Position numbers and translations under genes: made by a program | Origin: JACMQW01 sp964536965 | Lineage (GTDB): Bacteria > Bdellovibrionota > UBA1018 | Reading direction: 5' to 3' | Assembly (NCBI GenBank): GCA_964536965.1 | Contig: CAZIAL010000001.1 | Coordinates: 1 to 64,000 of the forward strand | Length of the DNA stretch: 64,000 nt | The notes under the pieces: model-generated | Databases searched by the model: none | Told to the model about the DNA's origin: nothing | What the model saw: the letters and a program-made list of their open reading frames with translations, nothing else | Shown here: piece after piece, positions 61,710 to 64,000 of the stretch | How the letters are laid out: every line of letters begins with the position of its first letter | How positions within the stretch are numbered: the first letter of the stretch is position 1

Positions 61710-62546
61710 ATGAAACGGATGAATACGTTCGGAATCTGCGTTTTGAGTGTGATGGCGATTGCCCTGACCGGATGCGGGAAGAAAAAAGGCAATGCAGCGG
61801 CGCCGCAGCCCCAGCACCCAAACCAGCAGTGGCAGCAGCAAAATCCAAACTGGCAGAACCAACAGGTGAACCAGCCTTACCAGTGCCAAGCCGGTTTCAT
61901 CCAGCTTCGCAACTCGTTCGGAAGCGCGCAGTGCTATCAGACGACGGATCTGAACCAAGCCTGCGCCCAGGCCGGCGGATATCTCGCGCAGGGAAATCTC
62001 TGCCGTCGTGAACGCCAGATCCAGGGCTCGCTGAGCGGCACGTTCCGGAACCGGAACGGCCATTATCCTGCGAATATTCCGCTCCGCGCGAATCTGTATC
62101 CAGGCGAAGCGTTTAAGCTCTACGGTAACGTCGATGCCCTTTCGAACGACGCTTACGACTGGAGCGCCCAGCTCGTGCAGAACGGCGCGGTTCTCGGCTC
62201 CGCCTCGAGCGGTGGCTTTGCGTCTTCGAGTGGAAACAATCTCGTGATCGTATCGATGGGTACGGGCGCGGGAGTGTACGGAAACCCATACGGCAGTCAG
62301 TTTCCGCAGCAGTATCCCCAACAGTACCCGAACCAGGTTCCTCCGAACGTGCAGTGCGTTCAGGCGCCTTGTCCGGGAAATGTTTGGCCGCAGCAGAATC
62401 AGTGGCAGCAGCCGTCCATGTATTCGATGGCCGTGCCGACCCAGTTCTCCCTCCAACTCCTTTTCGAAGGAAAGGTGAAGCTCAAGCTTTACGGAGCGGC
62501 GATCTCCTGCGAAGACGGACGTGGAAACAGCTACCCTTGCCAATAA
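61710..62546 (+). CDS. Gln/Asn-rich lipoprotein
   Basis: The protein has 278 residues. The signal peptide ends in lipobox IALTGC. Residues about 30-58 and 205-250 are Gln/Asn/Pro/Tyr-rich (for example HPNQQWQQQNPNWQNQQ, QFPQQYPQQYPNQVPP). Two ordered parts contain cysteine pairs (YQCQAGFIQ, AQCYQTT, NLCRRE) and a C-terminal beta-like domain (FSLQLLFEGKVKLKLYGAAI). A surface or periplasmic lipoprotein is likely; the function is unknown. The Shine-Dalgarno GGAGA is well placed. Confidence 0.75.
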   Translation: MKRMNTFGICVLSVMAIALTGCGKKKGNAAAPQPQHPNQQWQQQNPNWQNQQVNQPYQCQAGFIQLRNSFGSAQCYQTTDLNQACAQAGGYLAQGNLCRRERQIQGSLSGTFRNRNGHYPANIPLRANLYPGEAFKLYGNVDALSNDAYDWSAQLVQNGAVLGSASSGGFASSSGNNLVIVSMGTGAGVYGNPYGSQFPQQYPQQYPNQVPPNVQCVQAPCPGNVWPQQNQWQQPSMYSMAVPTQFSLQLLFEGKVKLKLYGAAISCEDGRGNSYPCQ

Positions 62547-62572
62547 GTTTCGGCTAGCCTTGTCCCTAGCGG

Positions 62573-64000
62573 ATGAAGCGAGACGAAAAACGCGGCAAGC
62601 GACCTGAGAAGAAGTTCCAGCCCGGTCACCCGAAAAAAAAATCGGACGAAGCCTCGCGAGAATCCCGCGGGGCTTTCGTCTTTACGGATCGCTCGGGAAA
62701 GCAACATGCGCTTCCCGGCGGCCGCGCCGCCGCGCCGGGTAGACCCTCGGCCGAATCCGCCGAGCCGCCTCGCGGTCCGAAACCCCATTCTCGATTCGAT
62801 CGCGGTGGCGCGCGAGACGAGCGCGGACCCGCGCCGAGCCGAGGACCACGCCCGGGTGGGCCGCGTCCCGAGAGAGGGCCGAGGCCCGATCGCGCATCCC
62901 CCGAGGATCGGGCGCATCGCGAAGATCGCAAATGGGAGAAACCGGGTAAAAAGAAAAGATTCGGCGCACCCGGCGCCAAGCCATCGGTCGAACGCGAAGA
63001 ACGCGGCGGTCGCGGTGGACGGGGAGGCGGAGGCGGACGCCGCGGTTCCCGGTTCGACGCGAAGAAAAAGGGCGGACGCTCCTTCGGTTCGGACGTCGCG
63101 CGCGATCTGACGGGGAGTTTTAAACTGAAGGCCCGGATCGATAAGAACCGGAAGGGATTCGGATTCCTCCAGTTCGAGAACCGAGAATACGAAGACGCTT
63201 TTCTCAACCCCTATGAAGCGGAGAAATTTTTCCACGGAGATCGTGTCGAAGCGACGATCACCGAGGACGGGGAAGTCGTCGAAGTCCATGTGATCGAGCA
63301 TCGCTTCCGTGAACTCGTCGGACGCTTCTTCCCGGCGGGCAAATCCGGGATCGTCGTTTACGAACGAAAGCGCGCGCGCGAGGAGCTCCCGGTCGTGGGC
63401 GATCGCAAGGGCGCGAAAGCGAACGAATGGGTTCGCGCGAAAGTTTTCTACGCCGAGGAAGGCGACGAGGACCAAGGAAATCGCGCGGGAGTGACCTGCG
63501 AAATCCTCGAAGTTTATGGCGAAGAGTTGCCCGCTCGCGCGGATATCCAGATGATCTCGGCGGAATACAATCTCGTCGAAGAGCATTCACCCGAAGCGGT
63601 CGCCGAGGCCGAAGGTTTCGTCCTGGATCTCGAAGATCCCCACCGGACGGATCTACGGCATGTCCCGTTCATCACGATCGACGGCGAGACGGCGCGGGAT
63701 TTCGACGATGCCGTTTTCGTCGAGCGCGTGGCGGGGGGCGGATTCCGACTCTGGGTCGCCATCGCCGATGTTTCTCACTATGTGCGCGAAGATACGGTTC
63801 TGAACGACGAAGCTTATTCACGGGGTACTTCGGTCTACTTTCCCGAGCGCGCCTTTCACATGTTGCCCCGGGCGCTTTCCGAAAATCTTTGTTCGCTCCG
63901 TCCGGACGGTCCGCGACTGACGATGACGGCGAAGATCGACTTCGATAAGTCGGGCAAGAAACTTTCGGTCGAGGTGATGAACTCCCTCATCCAGAGTCGT
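62573..64000 (+). CDS. rnr: Ribonuclease R (5' part; gene runs off the window)
   Basis: The frame from ATG 62573 is open to the last base, 476 codons. Residues 1 to about 175 are a basic, low-complexity extension rich in Arg, Gly, Pro and Lys instead of the usual N-terminal helix-turn-helix. Then comes a cold-shock-like OB domain (RIDKNRKGFGFLQFEN, HGDRVEATI) and the RNB catalytic domain beginning FITIDGETARDFDDAVFV (Mg-binding Asp cluster) with WVAIADVSHYVRED, YFPERAFHMLP and LSENLCSLRPD. This processive 3'-5' exonuclease degrades structured RNA. Confidence 0.92.
   Translation, partial: MKRDEKRGKRPEKKFQPGHPKKKSDEASRESRGAFVFTDRSGKQHALPGGRAAAPGRPSAESAEPPRGPKPHSRFDRGGARDERGPAPSRGPRPGGPRPERGPRPDRASPEDRAHREDRKWEKPGKKKRFGAPGAKPSVEREERGGRGGRGGGGGRRGSRFDAKKKGGRSFGSDVARDLTGSFKLKARIDKNRKGFGFLQFENREYEDAFLNPYEAEKFFHGDRVEATITEDGEVVEVHVIEHRFRELVGRFFPAGKSGIVVYERKRAREELPVVGDRKGAKANEWVRAKVFYAEEGDEDQGNRAGVTCEILEVYGEELPARADIQMISAEYNLVEEHSPEAVAEAEGFVLDLEDPHRTDLRHVPFITIDGETARDFDDAVFVERVAGGGFRLWVAIADVSHYVREDTVLNDEAYSRGTSVYFPERAFHMLPRALSENLCSLRPDGPRLTMTAKIDFDKSGKKLSVEVMNSLIQSR

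Noticed and set aside
1..64000. CRISPR array, insertion sequence or prophage
   Set aside because: No regularly spaced repeats, transposase genes, terminal inverted repeats or phage structural genes were seen.

Overview
The window is 64 kb of GC-rich, gene-dense chromosome from a flagellated Gram-negative (diderm) bacterium. Diderm envelope genes include a Blc-type lipocalin, an LpxH-like hydrolase, an outer-membrane barrel, many lipoproteins, AmpG and a lytic transglycosylase. Flagellar genes include two flagellins and a FlaG-like gene. Together with MeaB, TrmFO, a MASE1/CHASE kinase, NHL-repeat lipoproteins and many exported peptidases, the content fits a deltaproteobacterial or Bdellovibrionota-like lineage. 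That placement is an inference from gene content; no rRNA is present. There is no CRISPR array, insertion sequence, prophage or complete transposon. The one recombinase looks like housekeeping XerC.

Layout. 1-12.5 kb: end of a lipocalin gene, the TldD/TldE protease pair divergent from an AmpG-like permease, a solo Xre/MbcA-type regulator, a degenerate malate-synthase-like protein, a POT peptide transporter, a large MASE1-CHASE-PAS histidine kinase and a secreted EEP-family nuclease/phosphatase. 12.5-17.9 kb: lexA with an unusually long linker, two hairpins between divergent genes, a LysR-rhodanese pair, an MnmC-like methyltransferase, a glutathione transferase and an erythromycin-esterase-like protein. 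17.9-27.4 kb: a barrel protein plus a giant NHL lipoprotein, then a compact four-gene operon (PEGA/TPR lipoprotein, MotA, MotB, and a membrane protein that looks like a FliF/FliG chimera), then a PAP2 phosphatase. 27.5-33.8 kb: a large exported protein of unknown function, prs-pth-ychF, and two exported proteases. 33.9-39.7 kb: a seven-gene molybdenum cofactor operon (moaA, moeA, tauE-like, moaD, moeB-rhodanese, moaE, moaC-moaB fusion). 39.7-50.2 kb: a DUF1284-lytic transglycosylase fusion, a HAMP protein, a GNAT acetyltransferase, EamA, trmFO, xerC, DedA, an M14 peptidase, a zinc-ribbon coiled-coil protein and an M48 protease. 50.2-54.1 kb: meaB and two tandem flagellin genes, each with its own sigma-28-like promoter and hairpins downstream. 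54.1-60.5 kb: an ABC-2 exporter operon, a transglutaminase-elicitor-like protein, a FlaG-like gene, an LpxH-like hydrolase and an unknown membrane protein. 60.5-64 kb: two head-to-head NHL gene fragments, tRNA-Leu(CAG), a Gln-rich lipoprotein and the 5' part of rnr with a long Arg/Gly-rich leader.

The strongest candidate for something undescribed is the 22.6-26.6 kb operon. A MotA/MotB proton-channel pair is translationally coupled to a single polypeptide that has a signal peptide, a FliF/YscJ-like ring-building segment, one membrane helix and a FliG-like cytoplasmic region. This looks like a minimal self-contained rotary or force-generating device separate from the ordinary flagellum. Other notable items are the DUF1284-transglycosylase fusion, the malate-synthase pseudoenzyme beside an orphan antitoxin-like regulator, the RNA-structure-rich flagellin locus and the hairpin pair upstream of lexA.
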